DNA from: an uncultured Clostridia bacterium | GTDB lineage: Bacteria > Bacillota > Clostridia > Oscillospirales > CAG-272 | Reading direction: 5' to 3' | NCBI GenBank assembly: GCA_944393415.1 | Contig: CALYAD010000036.1 | Span: forward strand, 1 to 64,000 | DNA length: 64,000 nt | Shown here: positions 26,261-35,342 of the stretch, piece by piece | Numbering within the stretch: the stretch's first letter is position 1 | Layout of the letters: each line of letters begins with the position of its first letter | The notes under the pieces: generated by a model | Databases searched by the model: none | What the model saw: the letters and a program-made list of their open reading frames with translations, nothing else | Told to the model about the DNA's origin: nothing | Position numbers and translations under genes: made by a program

Positions 26261-27310
26261 TTACTCAAAAAACACTGTTTTTCCGGTTCTGGCCGATCTG
26301 TACACCGCTTCTATCAACCTGACCGCTTTTATTGCCTCGCTCGGTGTGATCTGAGGATCCCTGTCCTCAAGCACCGCGTCAACCATATCCTCGATCTGTG
26401 TTATATGTCCGTATTTCAGTCCCGGCTCATACGCGCAAGCGACCCGATTTCCTCTTCCGTAACGGTCCAGCATATCCTCCTCGTCGCATTCATCCTCACC
26501 CTTTATCTTCCATCTCTTAAGAACGTCAGCGTCAAGCTCTACAGAGCCGTTCGTACCGTATATCTGTATATCGGTAGAAAGTCCCGGATATGCGCAGGTG
26601 GTTGAAAGAAAGGTCGCCGTGGCGCCGTTTCTGAAGCGGAAAACAGATGCCGTAAGATCCTCGCTCTCAATATTATGATTATTGACAGACATCGTAGAGC
26701 TTACGCTCTCCGGCTCCCCCATCAGCCATTGCATTATATCCACTGTATGTATCGCCTGATTCATAAGAGAGCCCCCGCCATCCATTGCCCATGTACCGTG
26801 CCAGGAATGCTTTCCCTCGTAGTAGCTCTGTTCACGGTACCATTTGACAGCAAACGTACCTAGAAAAATACGCCCGAGTCTCCCGGAGTCAATGGCTTCC
26901 TTAAGCGGTCTCATAACCGCGTTATTTCGGTTCTGATAAATACATCCGACCTTTTTACCTGTACGGATCCTCGCCTCCTCTATCCTTTCCGCGGCGCTTA
27001 CCGTTATATCTATCGGCTTCTCGATCAGAACATGCTTTCCCGCCTCAAGCGACTTCACCGCAAAATCCGCGTGGATGCCGCTCGGAAGACAGATACTTAT
27101 TATATCTATTTCCTCGTCTCTCAGCATCTCATCAAAATCAGTATACGCCTTAACCTCCGGATTTTTTTCCGTTACCGCTTTCAGCTTTTCGGTCAGCAGA
27201 TCGCAGACCGCTACAAGCTCACATTTATCATATTTAAGAGCGGATTCAACGTGTATCTTTCCAACGCCAAGGCCCGCCACAGCGTATCCGAGCTTATTGT
27301 TTTTTGTCAT
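26261..27310 (-). CDS. Gfo/Idh/MocA family oxidoreductase
   Basis: This 349-residue NAD(P)-dependent sugar or inositol-type dehydrogenase has an N-terminal Rossmann fold with GLGVGKIHVES at about 13-23, then HVLIEKPIDIT at about 94-104, where the Lys of EKP is the family catalytic lysine. SLMNQAIHTVDIMQWLMGEP is the typical C-terminal-domain helix with the conserved HxxD-type His and Asp. The substrate cannot be predicted; proximity to a sugar importer suggests carbohydrate metabolism. The start follows AAAGGAA. It lies 23 bp downstream of yfbR and is probably cotranscribed from the promoter at 27976-28004. Confidence 0.9.
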   Translation of the reverse strand: MTKNNKLGYAVAGLGVGKIHVESALKYDKCELVAVCDLLTEKLKAVTEKNPEVKAYTDFDEMLRDEEIDIISICLPSGIHADFAVKSLEAGKHVLIEKPIDITVSAAERIEEARIRTGKKVGCIYQNRNNAVMRPLKEAIDSGRLGRIFLGTFAVKWYREQSYYEGKHSWHGTWAMDGGGSLMNQAIHTVDIMQWLMGEPESVSSTMSVNNHNIESEDLTASVFRFRNGATATFLSTTCAYPGLSTDIQIYGTNGSVELDADVLKRWKIKGEDECDEEDMLDRYGRGNRVACAYEPGLKYGHITQIEDMVDAVLEDRDPQITPSEAIKAVRLIEAVYRSARTGKTVFFE

Positions 27311-27333
27311 TTCAGGTAAATTCCTTTCGGATA

Positions 27334-27942
27334 TTATTTATTCTCCGCGCCCATATTCTGCTGCTCGTCAAGCGTCAGATCAAAAGCCGGAAGAAAATAT
27401 TTCATAAAGTAGTCAAGCTCCTCAAGACCGTAATCGTCAAGCTTGCGTTTTATCCCTTTCTTTGCGCTTGAAAACTCCATATTATTCAGCTTCTCTTCCT
27501 CGGCGCACTTTATATACGCGCAAAGATTGTCCGCGGCTTTTACAAGGCGGTGTATCTCACTGTCTCCTATGTTGAAGAGAGATTCATATGAGGGCCGCAG
27601 CTCCGACGGAAGCTTTTTAAGCAGATTTTCCGCGCTTTGCTCCTCTATACGGCCGAATTCCCCGCGTATCTCCGGGGTAGCGTATTTGACAGGCGTTGGC
27701 ATATCCCCGGTAAAAACCTCCGGCACATCGTGAAACAGCGCCGTTATTACCGCCTTTCCAACATCGTAATTCTTGCCATACAGCTGATTCCCCACCGTCG
27801 CCAGGGCATGTGTGATTATCGCGCATTCCGATGAATGCTGCGCAAGGTTCTCGGGAACCGTATTGTACATTAGTCCCCAGCGCTTTATATATTTTTGTCT
27901 GAAAACCAGCGCATAGAAGGGGCTGATCTTTTCATTCTCCAT
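27334..27942 (-). CDS. yfbR: 5'-deoxynucleotidase, YfbR-like HD protein
   Basis: This 202-residue HD-domain phosphohydrolase follows E. coli YfbR along its length: RWGLMYNTVPENLAQHSSECA, ALFHDVPEVFTGDMPTPVKY (the HD pair), then ADNLCAYIKCAEE and YFMKYFLPAF. YfbR removes the 5' phosphate from deoxynucleoside monophosphates using a divalent metal. The divergent neighbour is thymidylate synthase thyX, so this site combines dNMP breakdown and dTMP synthesis. The start follows GGAG. Confidence 0.9.
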   Translation of the reverse strand: MENEKISPFYALVFRQKYIKRWGLMYNTVPENLAQHSSECAIITHALATVGNQLYGKNYDVGKAVITALFHDVPEVFTGDMPTPVKYATPEIRGEFGRIEEQSAENLLKKLPSELRPSYESLFNIGDSEIHRLVKAADNLCAYIKCAEEEKLNNMEFSSAKKGIKRKLDDYGLEELDYFMKYFLPAFDLTLDEQQNMGAENK

Positions 27943-27975
27943 TATATTTTAAGTCTCCATACTCAACTTTTTTTA

Positions 27976-28004
27976 ATTATAGCACTAAATCCGCGGTCTG
28001 TCAA
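27976..28004 (-). promoter_or_regulatory. Consensus promoter of yfbR-oxidoreductase
   Basis: A perfect TTGACA (27999-28004) and TATAAT (27976-27981) on the minus strand, 17-bp spacer. It is divergent from the thyX promoter about 120 bp away. Confidence 0.85.
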
Positions 28005-28122
28005 CCTCAAATTTGACTTGATGAGCTATTTTTTTAATAGCATATTTTTTAAAGCGGCTTCGCTTATTTAATTCAAGCGGCAGCGCCGGTTGGGTCAAGC
28101 TGAAATTTGAATCGCTTAAATA

Positions 28123-28151
28123 TTGACATGACAATTAAAATGTGATAATAT
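28123..28151 (+). promoter_or_regulatory. Promoter of thyX
   Basis: TTGACA (28123-28128) and TAATAT (28146-28151) with a 17-bp spacer, about 43 bp before the thyX start. Confidence 0.72.
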
Positions 28152-28193
28152 ATTATATGAAATAAAGGATTAATTCAGAAAGGTTTAAAACAT

Positions 28194-28952
28194 ATGAAAG
28201 TCGAGCTTATCGCCTACACACCCGACGCCGATAAAATAGTGGCTGCCGCCGCAAAGCTTTGCTACGCTAAAAGCGATATAAATTCACTTATGGACAAGCT
28301 TACCCCCGACAAGGTAGAGAGCTTTCTTAATATGCTTGACGGTCTCGGACACGAAAGTCCGGTCGAGCACGCGGTCTTCACATTCGGGATCGAGGGAGTG
28401 TCAAGAGCGCTTCTCGCTCAGATCACCCGGCATCGTATCGCCTCATTTTCCGTTCAGAGTCAGAGATATGTTGATAAAAGCGGTTTCGATTATATTACTC
28501 CTCCGGAAATAGCTGAAATCCCCGAGGCTTTGGAGGAGTTCAAGGCGGCGATGGAGGAGGACTCACGCCATTACGCAAGGCTCAAGGAGATTTTGTCGAG
28601 GGAGCGCTGCAAGCGCCTGATCGCAAGCGGAATGGACGCCGCGGAAGCCCGCAAAGCCGCTGATAAGTCCGCGAACGAGGACGCCCGCTTCGTTCTTCCA
28701 AACGCCTGCGACACCCGAATGATAGTGACAATGAACGTGCGGTCACTGCGCAACTTTTTCCGACTGCGCTGCTGCAGCCGCGCTCAATGGGAGATACGCG
28801 AGGTCGCTACCGAGATGCTCCGATTGTGCCGCAGTGTCGCGCCGCTTCTCTTTTCAAAGGCCGGGCCCTCCTGCTTAAACGGAAAATGTTCGGAAGGCGC
28901 ATTTTCATGCGGAAGGATGGCCGAGGTAAGAAAAAAATTCTCGGAGCTTTGA
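28194..28952 (+). CDS. thyX: Flavin-dependent thymidylate synthase ThyX
   Basis: It makes dTMP from dUMP using methylene-THF and FAD/NADPH. The 252-residue protein has the ThyX motif RHR-x7-S (RHRIASFSVQS at about 83-93) followed by QRYV, and the C-terminal EDARFVLPNACDT and NVRSLRNFFRLRCCSRAQWEIR typical of the family. The C-terminal tail adds extra cysteines (SCLNGKCSEGAFSC). The start follows AAAGG at 10-nt spacing. It is monocistronic, with a hairpin terminator at 29050. FolD encoded at 5377 makes the same folate pool. Confidence 0.95.
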   Translation: MKVELIAYTPDADKIVAAAAKLCYAKSDINSLMDKLTPDKVESFLNMLDGLGHESPVEHAVFTFGIEGVSRALLAQITRHRIASFSVQSQRYVDKSGFDYITPPEIAEIPEALEEFKAAMEEDSRHYARLKEILSRERCKRLIASGMDAAEARKAADKSANEDARFVLPNACDTRMIVTMNVRSLRNFFRLRCCSRAQWEIREVATEMLRLCRSVAPLLFSKAGPSCLNGKCSEGAFSCGRMAEVRKKFSEL

Positions 28953-29049
28953 TCGATTAATATTTTTTATATTCCTAAAACTTCTGCGTATGCTTGATTT
29001 CATCAGGCGGAGACGATATCCCCCGCTTAATTCAAAGTTTTTAAAGGAT

Positions 29050-29090
29050 TTAAGGGAAACCTTTTTCAAAAGGTTTCCCTTAATTATTTT
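29050..29090 (+). terminator. Terminator of thyX (dispersed hairpin family)
   Basis: TTAAGGGAAACCTTTT (29050-29065) pairs perfectly with AAAAGGTTTCCCTTAA (29068-29083), followed by TTATTTTC. It is closely related to the hairpin at 1843-1876. Confidence 0.7.
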
Positions 29091-29130
29091 CAGTGGATGT
29101 GTAAAGCTTTTTACTCGGATACATTCTACT

Positions 29131-29164
29131 AAAAAAACAGAAGCCCCTTAAGTCAAGACTTCTG
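29131..29164 (-). terminator. Terminator of the 1752-aa lipoprotein gene
   Basis: On the minus strand CAGAAGTC (29157-29164) pairs with GGCTTCTG (29138-29145), and the stem is followed by TTTTTTT. It is 24 bp beyond the stop codon. Confidence 0.7.
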
Positions 29165-29188
29165 CAAAACAGAGAAATAAAAAAAGAA

Positions 29189-32100
29189 TTATTTTACCCA
29201 TTCAGCGTCGAAAAAGGTTCCGTTATTTACAGCGGAATAATCACCTGCGTAATCAGCCGTAGGTTTATCGCCGCTATAATAAACCGTCTTTATCGCATTG
29301 CAACCCATGAAAGCCGCGACTTCAACCGAGATCAGCTTTCCGTTGATAGTTATCGTCTCAAGAGAAGTGCATCCTCTGAAAGCATTCACCGGAATATAAG
29401 CATCTCCTTCAAACACCACGCTCTTCAGGGAGGTACAGTTTTCAAAAGAATACGGCGCGATATCAACGTCTTCTCCTATTGTCACGGACGTTATTCTTTT
29501 ATTGCCGTTAAACGCGTCCTTGCCTACAACGATAGTGTTTCCGGCATAATTTTCCGGGATAACTATATCTGTGTCATTACCGGAATAATTATTTATCACG
29601 ACCTCATTTTCCTTATCGGACTCTATAAAAGTCAGCCCGGCAGTACCGTCGTAAAGCGCCGGTATGGTGCTTATAGTTTCTTCCGTTCCGCAATTTCCGC
29701 ACACGCGATAAATTTTCCCCTCCGAAAGATAGGTAGGCTCGATGCGCATTTCCCCGCTCCAGGCATGCTCAAGCGCAGGTATTTCAACAGTTTCGCTGTA
29801 GTCACAGTTTGTGCAGGAAATAAGCTTTTCACCCGCAGCGCCGCAGCTCGCCTCTCTTATGATGTTTTCTACCGTATTATGAGGAAGAGGAGGAATCACT
29901 TCCTCCTCTTTGTAGCTGCAACCTATATCCTGACAGGTGGCTACCTGCCTACCTGCTGAGTAGCAGGTAGGTTCGGTAACAACCTGAAAAGCACTTAGAT
30001 TATGCGTGGTAACCTCGGGAGTCTGTATTTCCCGGAGCACCTGTCCTCTTGTACAGCCATCGCGAGTACACTCAACTGTCTCGTATCCTTCCTCGTTTTC
30101 GGCACCCTCGACTACCGCCCAGTCATGACCAAGTCTCGGAATGATCTCTCTGTATGTGGTAGTACCGCATATCGGACATTCAAGCTTGTAATAGTTTTCG
30201 CCGTCGGCCTCGCAGGTAGGAGCCTTATAGTTTGCTTCGTCTCTTACATACATGCTGTCGTCATGATTGATAGCTGTTCCAACATCCTGCTTTATCTCAA
30301 TATAATCACATTTTGTACATGAGTACAGGGTATATCCGTCTACATGAAGAGAAGGAGCAACCGATGTACCGCCATCAAGAGAATGTTCGCCGTCGCTGCA
30401 GAGAGTATCATCCAAAAGATAGGAGCCAACCGTTGTTTTGTTGATCTCCCCTTCGTCGCTGTCTATAAGATCAATCGAAGCTATATAAACTACCGTTCCG
30501 TCCTTCGCGTTGCCTTTGCCATCGCCGTTATTCCAACCGGTAACCGTCAAGCTGATATTCGCGATCAGATTCCAGTTCGGATTATAATTCGAAGTATCCA
30601 GATCTTCTGTAAGATCAAATTCAAATGTCTTCCATCCCGTCTCATTGAACGTCAGATAGTATCCAAAATAACCGGTCTTATTACTGTTACTCGGATCAGG
30701 ATCGGACGCAATCTGAATCATCGCCGGATAGTCATTGGCCTTTTCCACATAAAATGTTAGCTTTATTTTATCATAAGCGCTGAGATCATAATATCCGCTT
30801 CCGACATACGGAACTCCACTCAGATATCTGAACGCGCTCGGCGCTCCGTTGGTCGCCCAATCGCCAGTCCTGAGCGCCCACACTGCATCCTCGCCGGCGG
30901 CATCGCCCATGTTACCTTCGGAATCGATCTTTACGAGATCAAGACCCGCGGTCCCGCTGTTATTGTTCGAGATAGACAGATAACTCTTTCCGTCGCTCTC
31001 TGTAAATATCTCCTTGCCTACCCAGTCGGCGCTTGAGGAATATAGATACGTATAATTGTAGTCTTCATAGAAACTGAGTACGTTGGTTGTTCCCACAGAA
31101 GGAATAGGTGTTTCAACGTATACGGTTTCATACTTACCGAGATTAAGAGTCGGAACCTGAGCAGATCCCTGGAAATTAATTTCTTTAACGGAAAGATCAA
31201 CATCGGACGCCGAGAGATTCATGAATTTATACGCGACGCCAGCTGAATAGTTTCCGGTATAATTTGCCGCCGTAAATGGGAGCGCTTCTCTGTACATATA
31301 ACCGTCAATGTAGACATCATAGCATTCTCTCGCCTCACTGACAACCACGGCAACCGTATACCATTTGCCCTGTTCCACTTCCAAAAGCTTATCACCGTTG
31401 CCGGCTACAAACCAACCGTTTTCGTATGTCAGGAAGGTCTGTGAGGCACTGGCCTCTCCCACCTGACGCCTTCCCGAGAAGATGGTAAACCAGCCGGTCA
31501 TATCAGTACCTTCATTTAAACGTATGTCGGCCTCAAGGAGAGTAGAACTGAATATCTGATAACCCCATGAGGTAATATGACTGTCGTTTCCTGTCTCGGG
31601 ATACACATTCGGAACAGACTCGTTCTTTACGATACTCAAACCTGTCTCACCGTCGAAATCATCGATATAGAACAGCGTATGATCTTTTCCGTTGAAATCA
31701 ACACCGACCCCAAGAGCGTTCTTTTCAAGATAGCTGTAGGTAACACCTTCTATCTCCGTAGTCGTATTTGAGGAAACATCGGCAAAATTCATCAAAGAGC
31801 CGTTTCTCATCGAGATATCTCTTACATAAACCGGTAAATCGGCATAGTAAACATATATCTCATCAATATCAACCCTTCGTGTGGAAACGTTTACGTTCTG
31901 GTCAGCGACATTGAATGCCACAAACGTTGTCTGGTCAAAGCCTTTTCTATTAGGTTCACCGGACAGAGCAAGCATCTGACTGCCGACGAGCACGCCGTCG
32001 ATATAGAGATCATATGTAGCTGCCGCATCGACATTCGGATGGACAACTATAGATATTCTGGTCCATACTTCTTCTTTAAGCGTGGCTACCGGGGGACGCG

Positions 32101-34447
32101 TTGAAGCGGAATTACCCAGCGTAATGGTTCCGTCTGCATTAATGTTAACAAAATTTGAGCCCAGATTTCCGGAATGATGCTTTTTGGTTCTGTCTTCTAT
32201 ACCGACATTGAACGGCAACACCTCTTCCTCTCCCTCAGTACGTCTGAGAGAAAAGTCTATAACGTATGTTCTGCCTTCTTCGGACTTACCGCCGGGAGGA
32301 TTAAGTCTCCAGTATGTATGCAGATTTTTCCCGTTCGGACTGTTTGCGGGAGAATATATCCATTCCGCATAGGAGCCGGTGCGCATACGCTTTATTTCAA
32401 GAGCGCCGTATCTGGAAACAAACTGCTCTATACCGGATGACTTATCGTAATCGTCAAGCGTTCCGTAAACCCCGGGCGTAAGATTCTCAAAGTTATACGA
32501 CGTTTCCTGGATCATACTGTTATCGCCTATAGCGGCCAGCATCTCGTCCGGTGTCGGAGGAATTTCCCCTGAAACAGGCTTGTAAGTCTCAACCGATTCG
32601 TCATGACATCTTGAGCAGTACGAATGTATTTCCGCAACGCCCTCACTGTTGGTTGTTATCTCGGACACCATGCTGTGACCGAGAGCCGGTATCTCTTTAT
32701 CTTTATATTGTGTTCCGCATACGTCGCAAACGCAGTCATTATAGCCTGCAGTCGTGCAACTTACCGGCACTACAGTGGGGTTGGCGCATGTGTGACCGAG
32801 CGCGGGCTTGACATCTACCGTCATATCAATCTGGCAGCGGATACATTTTCCTGTAGTCGAGCCTTCAGCGGTACATGTCGGATCTGTCGTCTCTGCGGTA
32901 GCCGGATCTATTTCGTGACCGAGAGCCGCGGTATTCGCACCCGTGGTCTCAACGCCGCATCTTACGCAGGGACCGGTTGTATACCCCGCCTCCGTACATG
33001 TCGGAGCGGTTACGACGCAGTCCGGACTGGTTTCGTCAAGCGTATGCCCAAGCGCCGGAGTAACCTCCTTGGCGTCTCTCGCGCCGCAAACGGTACAGAC
33101 AGAGCTTTCAAGACCGGGAGTAATACAGGTAGCCTCGGTTACATGGTCAAGCTCAAAGGTATGACCGGTAGGAGCGACCTCGTTTGAAATAGCCTGACCG
33201 CCGCATACCGAGCAGGTTTCGATCGTATAGCCGGTGGTAACGCAGGTAGGAGCAACCACGGCAGAGCTGTAGCTGTGCTCGCATCCCTCTACGGGAACCT
33301 TATATACGATCTTATCGCCGTTAGTAGTTACATATACCGCATATCCGGGCTCAGCGGTTCCGATCTCTCCGTTGGGAATCCTGCCAAGATAAAGCGTAAT
33401 ATTATCCACATCCACAGAAGAAGCGGTTTCATCGGGTACCATGGCTATGGTAAGATTATCGAGATCATAGCCCATATAATATCCGTCTGCGGCGCTGTAA
33501 TCAAGCCCTGTGGCGTAAAGATTGTTATTGACATAAATATCGTACTTCTTTGTACCGTCGTTAAGAACCGCGGCTATTCTGAGCCAGACTCCGTAGTCCT
33601 CGTCCTCAAGCTCATAGACGGTGCCCAGATTGGACTCTATGGTACCGTTCCCGCTGTTATATTTAATGAAGGTTTCCGTAATATTCTGTTTTGTTCCGGA
33701 AAGAAGCACGAGATCTCCGGTGTTGTCTCTGTCGATTCTTACATCAAACTCAACAACATAAGAAGGAGTCGTGATCTCATTGCCGCCCTTGAGTATATCC
33801 GCTCTGGGGGTAAGGATAACTCCGAAAGCGCCTCCGCCTACTATCGTGCCTGCAGGTCTGGAAATGCTGAGATATGTATTGTCGCCCTCAGTTGCGTACT
33901 CATACGCATCCTCAAGCTCGCCTGTGTAGACCTCAAACGCGCTGTAGCTGAGGTGGCTTCTGTCGCCTTCGAAATCTATGGTAAGACCGAGAAGCCTTGT
34001 ATCAGTCGCGGCATTGCACTTGATGCACATCGCGGTTTCGGTGAACCCATCCTCAGACGGTTTGTAAAGTATAAAGGTATGTCCGAGAGCCGAGCCGGGA
34101 TCCGCTTCCGTCTCACGGTAAGAGCAGAGCAGGCATCTCTTGGATCTTGTGCCGTCTTCGGTACAGGTGGCGTTATTATCGGAAACAAATCCCGCGTTTT
34201 CGTCGAAAGAGTGGCCGTACGCCTCTCTTCTCTCCTCCTCCTGTACGCCGCATTTTTCACAAAGTCTTATTCTGATACTGTCAGTAGTACAGCTTCTTTC
34301 CTGCACACGTATCCAGCTTCCCCACGAGTGATTCCCGTCAGCACAGGCTTCGCTATCGCCGGGGGTCGTATTGTCACACCCGACGAGCAGTGATATGGGA
34401 AGCATGAGTACAGCCAGGATCACGGCAAGTACCCGAAATCTTTTCAT
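29189..34447 (-). CDS. Giant Cys-repeat/LamG-like/LRR surface lipoprotein, 1752 aa
   Basis: A lipobox (LLVGC, Cys 24) follows a hydrophobic signal. The layout, from my reading, is: Cys-rich repeats at about 35-165; a laminin-G/concanavalin-like sandwich at about 170-370; five repeats of about 45 residues, each with CxxC-type pairs and a GHT/GHS end, at about 385-640 (for example APTCTEAGYTTGPCVRCG); two more LamG-like domains at about 650-1110; another beta-sandwich to about 1330; further Cys repeats to about 1590; and a C-terminal BspA-type leucine-rich stretch (NCTSLKSVVFEGDAYIPVNA). It is probably an adhesin or glycan-binding surface protein; no catalytic domain is recognised. The start follows AAAGGAG, and its promoter is at 34487-34515. 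Confidence 0.8.
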   Translation of the reverse strand: MKRFRVLAVILAVLMLPISLLVGCDNTTPGDSEACADGNHSWGSWIRVQERSCTTDSIRIRLCEKCGVQEEERREAYGHSFDENAGFVSDNNATCTEDGTRSKRCLLCSYRETEADPGSALGHTFILYKPSEDGFTETAMCIKCNAATDTRLLGLTIDFEGDRSHLSYSAFEVYTGELEDAYEYATEGDNTYLSISRPAGTIVGGGAFGVILTPRADILKGGNEITTPSYVVEFDVRIDRDNTGDLVLLSGTKQNITETFIKYNSGNGTIESNLGTVYELEDEDYGVWLRIAAVLNDGTKKYDIYVNNNLYATGLDYSAADGYYMGYDLDNLTIAMVPDETASSVDVDNITLYLGRIPNGEIGTAEPGYAVYVTTNGDKIVYKVPVEGCEHSYSSAVVAPTCVTTGYTIETCSVCGGQAISNEVAPTGHTFELDHVTEATCITPGLESSVCTVCGARDAKEVTPALGHTLDETSPDCVVTAPTCTEAGYTTGPCVRCGVETTGANTAALGHEIDPATAETTDPTCTAEGSTTGKCIRCQIDMTVDVKPALGHTCANPTVVPVSCTTAGYNDCVCDVCGTQYKDKEIPALGHSMVSEITTNSEGVAEIHSYCSRCHDESVETYKPVSGEIPPTPDEMLAAIGDNSMIQETSYNFENLTPGVYGTLDDYDKSSGIEQFVSRYGALEIKRMRTGSYAEWIYSPANSPNGKNLHTYWRLNPPGGKSEEGRTYVIDFSLRRTEGEEEVLPFNVGIEDRTKKHHSGNLGSNFVNINADGTITLGNSASTRPPVATLKEEVWTRISIVVHPNVDAAATYDLYIDGVLVGSQMLALSGEPNRKGFDQTTFVAFNVADQNVNVSTRRVDIDEIYVYYADLPVYVRDISMRNGSLMNFADVSSNTTTEIEGVTYSYLEKNALGVGVDFNGKDHTLFYIDDFDGETGLSIVKNESVPNVYPETGNDSHITSWGYQIFSSTLLEADIRLNEGTDMTGWFTIFSGRRQVGEASASQTFLTYENGWFVAGNGDKLLEVEQGKWYTVAVVVSEARECYDVYIDGYMYREALPFTAANYTGNYSAGVAYKFMNLSASDVDLSVKEINFQGSAQVPTLNLGKYETVYVETPIPSVGTTNVLSFYEDYNYTYLYSSSADWVGKEIFTESDGKSYLSISNNNSGTAGLDLVKIDSEGNMGDAAGEDAVWALRTGDWATNGAPSAFRYLSGVPYVGSGYYDLSAYDKIKLTFYVEKANDYPAMIQIASDPDPSNSNKTGYFGYYLTFNETGWKTFEFDLTEDLDTSNYNPNWNLIANISLTVTGWNNGDGKGNAKDGTVVYIASIDLIDSDEGEINKTTVGSYLLDDTLCSDGEHSLDGGTSVAPSLHVDGYTLYSCTKCDYIEIKQDVGTAINHDDSMYVRDEANYKAPTCEADGENYYKLECPICGTTTYREIIPRLGHDWAVVEGAENEEGYETVECTRDGCTRGQVLREIQTPEVTTHNLSAFQVVTEPTCYSAGRQVATCQDIGCSYKEEEVIPPLPHNTVENIIREASCGAAGEKLISCTNCDYSETVEIPALEHAWSGEMRIEPTYLSEGKIYRVCGNCGTEETISTIPALYDGTAGLTFIESDKENEVVINNYSGNDTDIVIPENYAGNTIVVGKDAFNGNKRITSVTIGEDVDIAPYSFENCTSLKSVVFEGDAYIPVNAFRGCTSLETITINGKLISVEVAAFMGCNAIKTVYYSGDKPTADYAGDYSAVNNGTFFDAEWVK

Positions 34448-34486
34448 AATTTGCTCTCCTTTGCAAATAGTATTTAGGTATGTACC

Positions 34487-34515
34487 ATTATATCATTGGG
34501 CTTCGGTTTTATCAA
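34487..34515 (-). promoter_or_regulatory. Promoter of the 1752-aa lipoprotein gene
   Basis: On the minus strand TTGATA (34510-34515) and a perfect TATAAT (34487-34492), 17-bp spacer, about 40 bp before the start codon. Confidence 0.75.
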
Positions 34516-34718
34516 TGTATTTTTTCAATTTAATCATGTATATATTAAACATCGGTGTTTATTTCATGCAGTATAACCAAATCAGCCAATCGTATTTGTA
34601 GCAATATCAACAAAAGCCTTTTTCTTTCCTTACATATTCTCCCGCATAAGATTTCGCGACGCAAAAAAATTCACAATATTTTAACGTTATTTTCCTTTTT
34701 AATCCGACAGCGATGTGA

Positions 34719-34750
34719 TAAAATTAGGTTCAATTTGAAACTGAGTTTCA
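34719..34750 (+). promoter_or_regulatory. zur promoter with operator-like dyad
   Basis: An extended -10 (TGA-TAAAAT, 34716-34724) is followed at the expected start by a perfect 6-3-6 palindrome, TGAAACTGAGTTTCA (34736-34750), overlapped by a second dyad, TTCAA-T-TTGAA (34729-34739). Fur-family repressors bind inverted repeats of this size, so autoregulation by the downstream gene is likely. Confidence 0.55.
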
Positions 34751-34799
34751 TTTTCGTTACTGACTCAAATAAAAATATTCAGAAAGGAATAAAAAAACA

Positions 34800-35219
34800 A
34801 TGAACAGGAACGTCCATTATCAGACCCGTCAGCGCGAACTGATTTTATCATATTTAAAAAGACATCCGCTGTGTATGACGGCTGAACAGATAATAAAGGG
34901 ACTGGCGGACGAGGGAAACACGGTCTCAAAAACCACCGTATACCGCAGCCTCGAGTTTTTTTGTCTTGACGGAAGCGTAATGCGCTTTACAAACGACTCC
35001 GGAGAAAGCGCGACCTACAGATACGCAGGCGGGCACTGCTCCCATTTCCATATAAAATGTACCGAATGCGGCAGCACCGCCTGTGTAGACTGCTCGTTTG
35101 CCGACAGTATGCAGGAGCATTTACTTTCTCACCACGGATTCACCGTAAACCAGGGAATGAGCATCTTTTACGGCGTCTGCGCTCCGTGCCGGAGCAAAAG
35201 TATACGCACCGGTCCGTGA
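34800..35219 (+). CDS. zur: Fur-family regulator, probably the zinc sensor Zur
   Basis: This 139-residue protein has an N-terminal winged helix (TAEQIIKGLADEGNTVSKTTVYRSLEFF at about 28-55) and a metal-binding C-terminal half with a His-rich HCSHFHIKC segment and the two structural zinc pairs C87-x2-C90 and C127-x2-C130. The family also includes Fur, PerR and Mur. The gene order zur-znuA-znuC-znuB makes Zur the best call. When zinc is plentiful it would repress the import genes. The start follows AGAAAGG, and a perfect dyad lies at the likely transcription start. Confidence 0.82.
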   Translation: MNRNVHYQTRQRELILSYLKRHPLCMTAEQIIKGLADEGNTVSKTTVYRSLEFFCLDGSVMRFTNDSGESATYRYAGGHCSHFHIKCTECGSTACVDCSFADSMQEHLLSHHGFTVNQGMSIFYGVCAPCRSKSIRTGP

Positions 35220-35241
35220 GCCGAGGGCGTAATTTATTATT

Positions 35242-35271
35242 CAGAAACCTTTTTTGAAAAAAGCGTTTCTG
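35242..35271 (+). terminator. Terminator-like hairpin after zur
   Basis: CAGAAACCTTTTTT pairs with AAAAAAGCGTTTCTG (one mismatch). It is followed by AAGCTTCCCAAAAGCTTT, the same tail seen beside the hairpin at 1843-1876. It suggests zur is terminated before znuA. Confidence 0.55.
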
Positions 35272-35342
35272 AAGCTTCCCAAAAGCTTTACTTAAAGAAA
35301 TATACGATTGTATTGGTGGGATAACGTGAATTATAAGTCATA

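Noticed and set aside
33275-34393. 372-codon plus-strand frame antisense to the 1752-aa lipoprotein
   Set aside because: It mirrors codon bias of the minus-strand gene, has no SD or promoter, and the opposite frame has clear domains.
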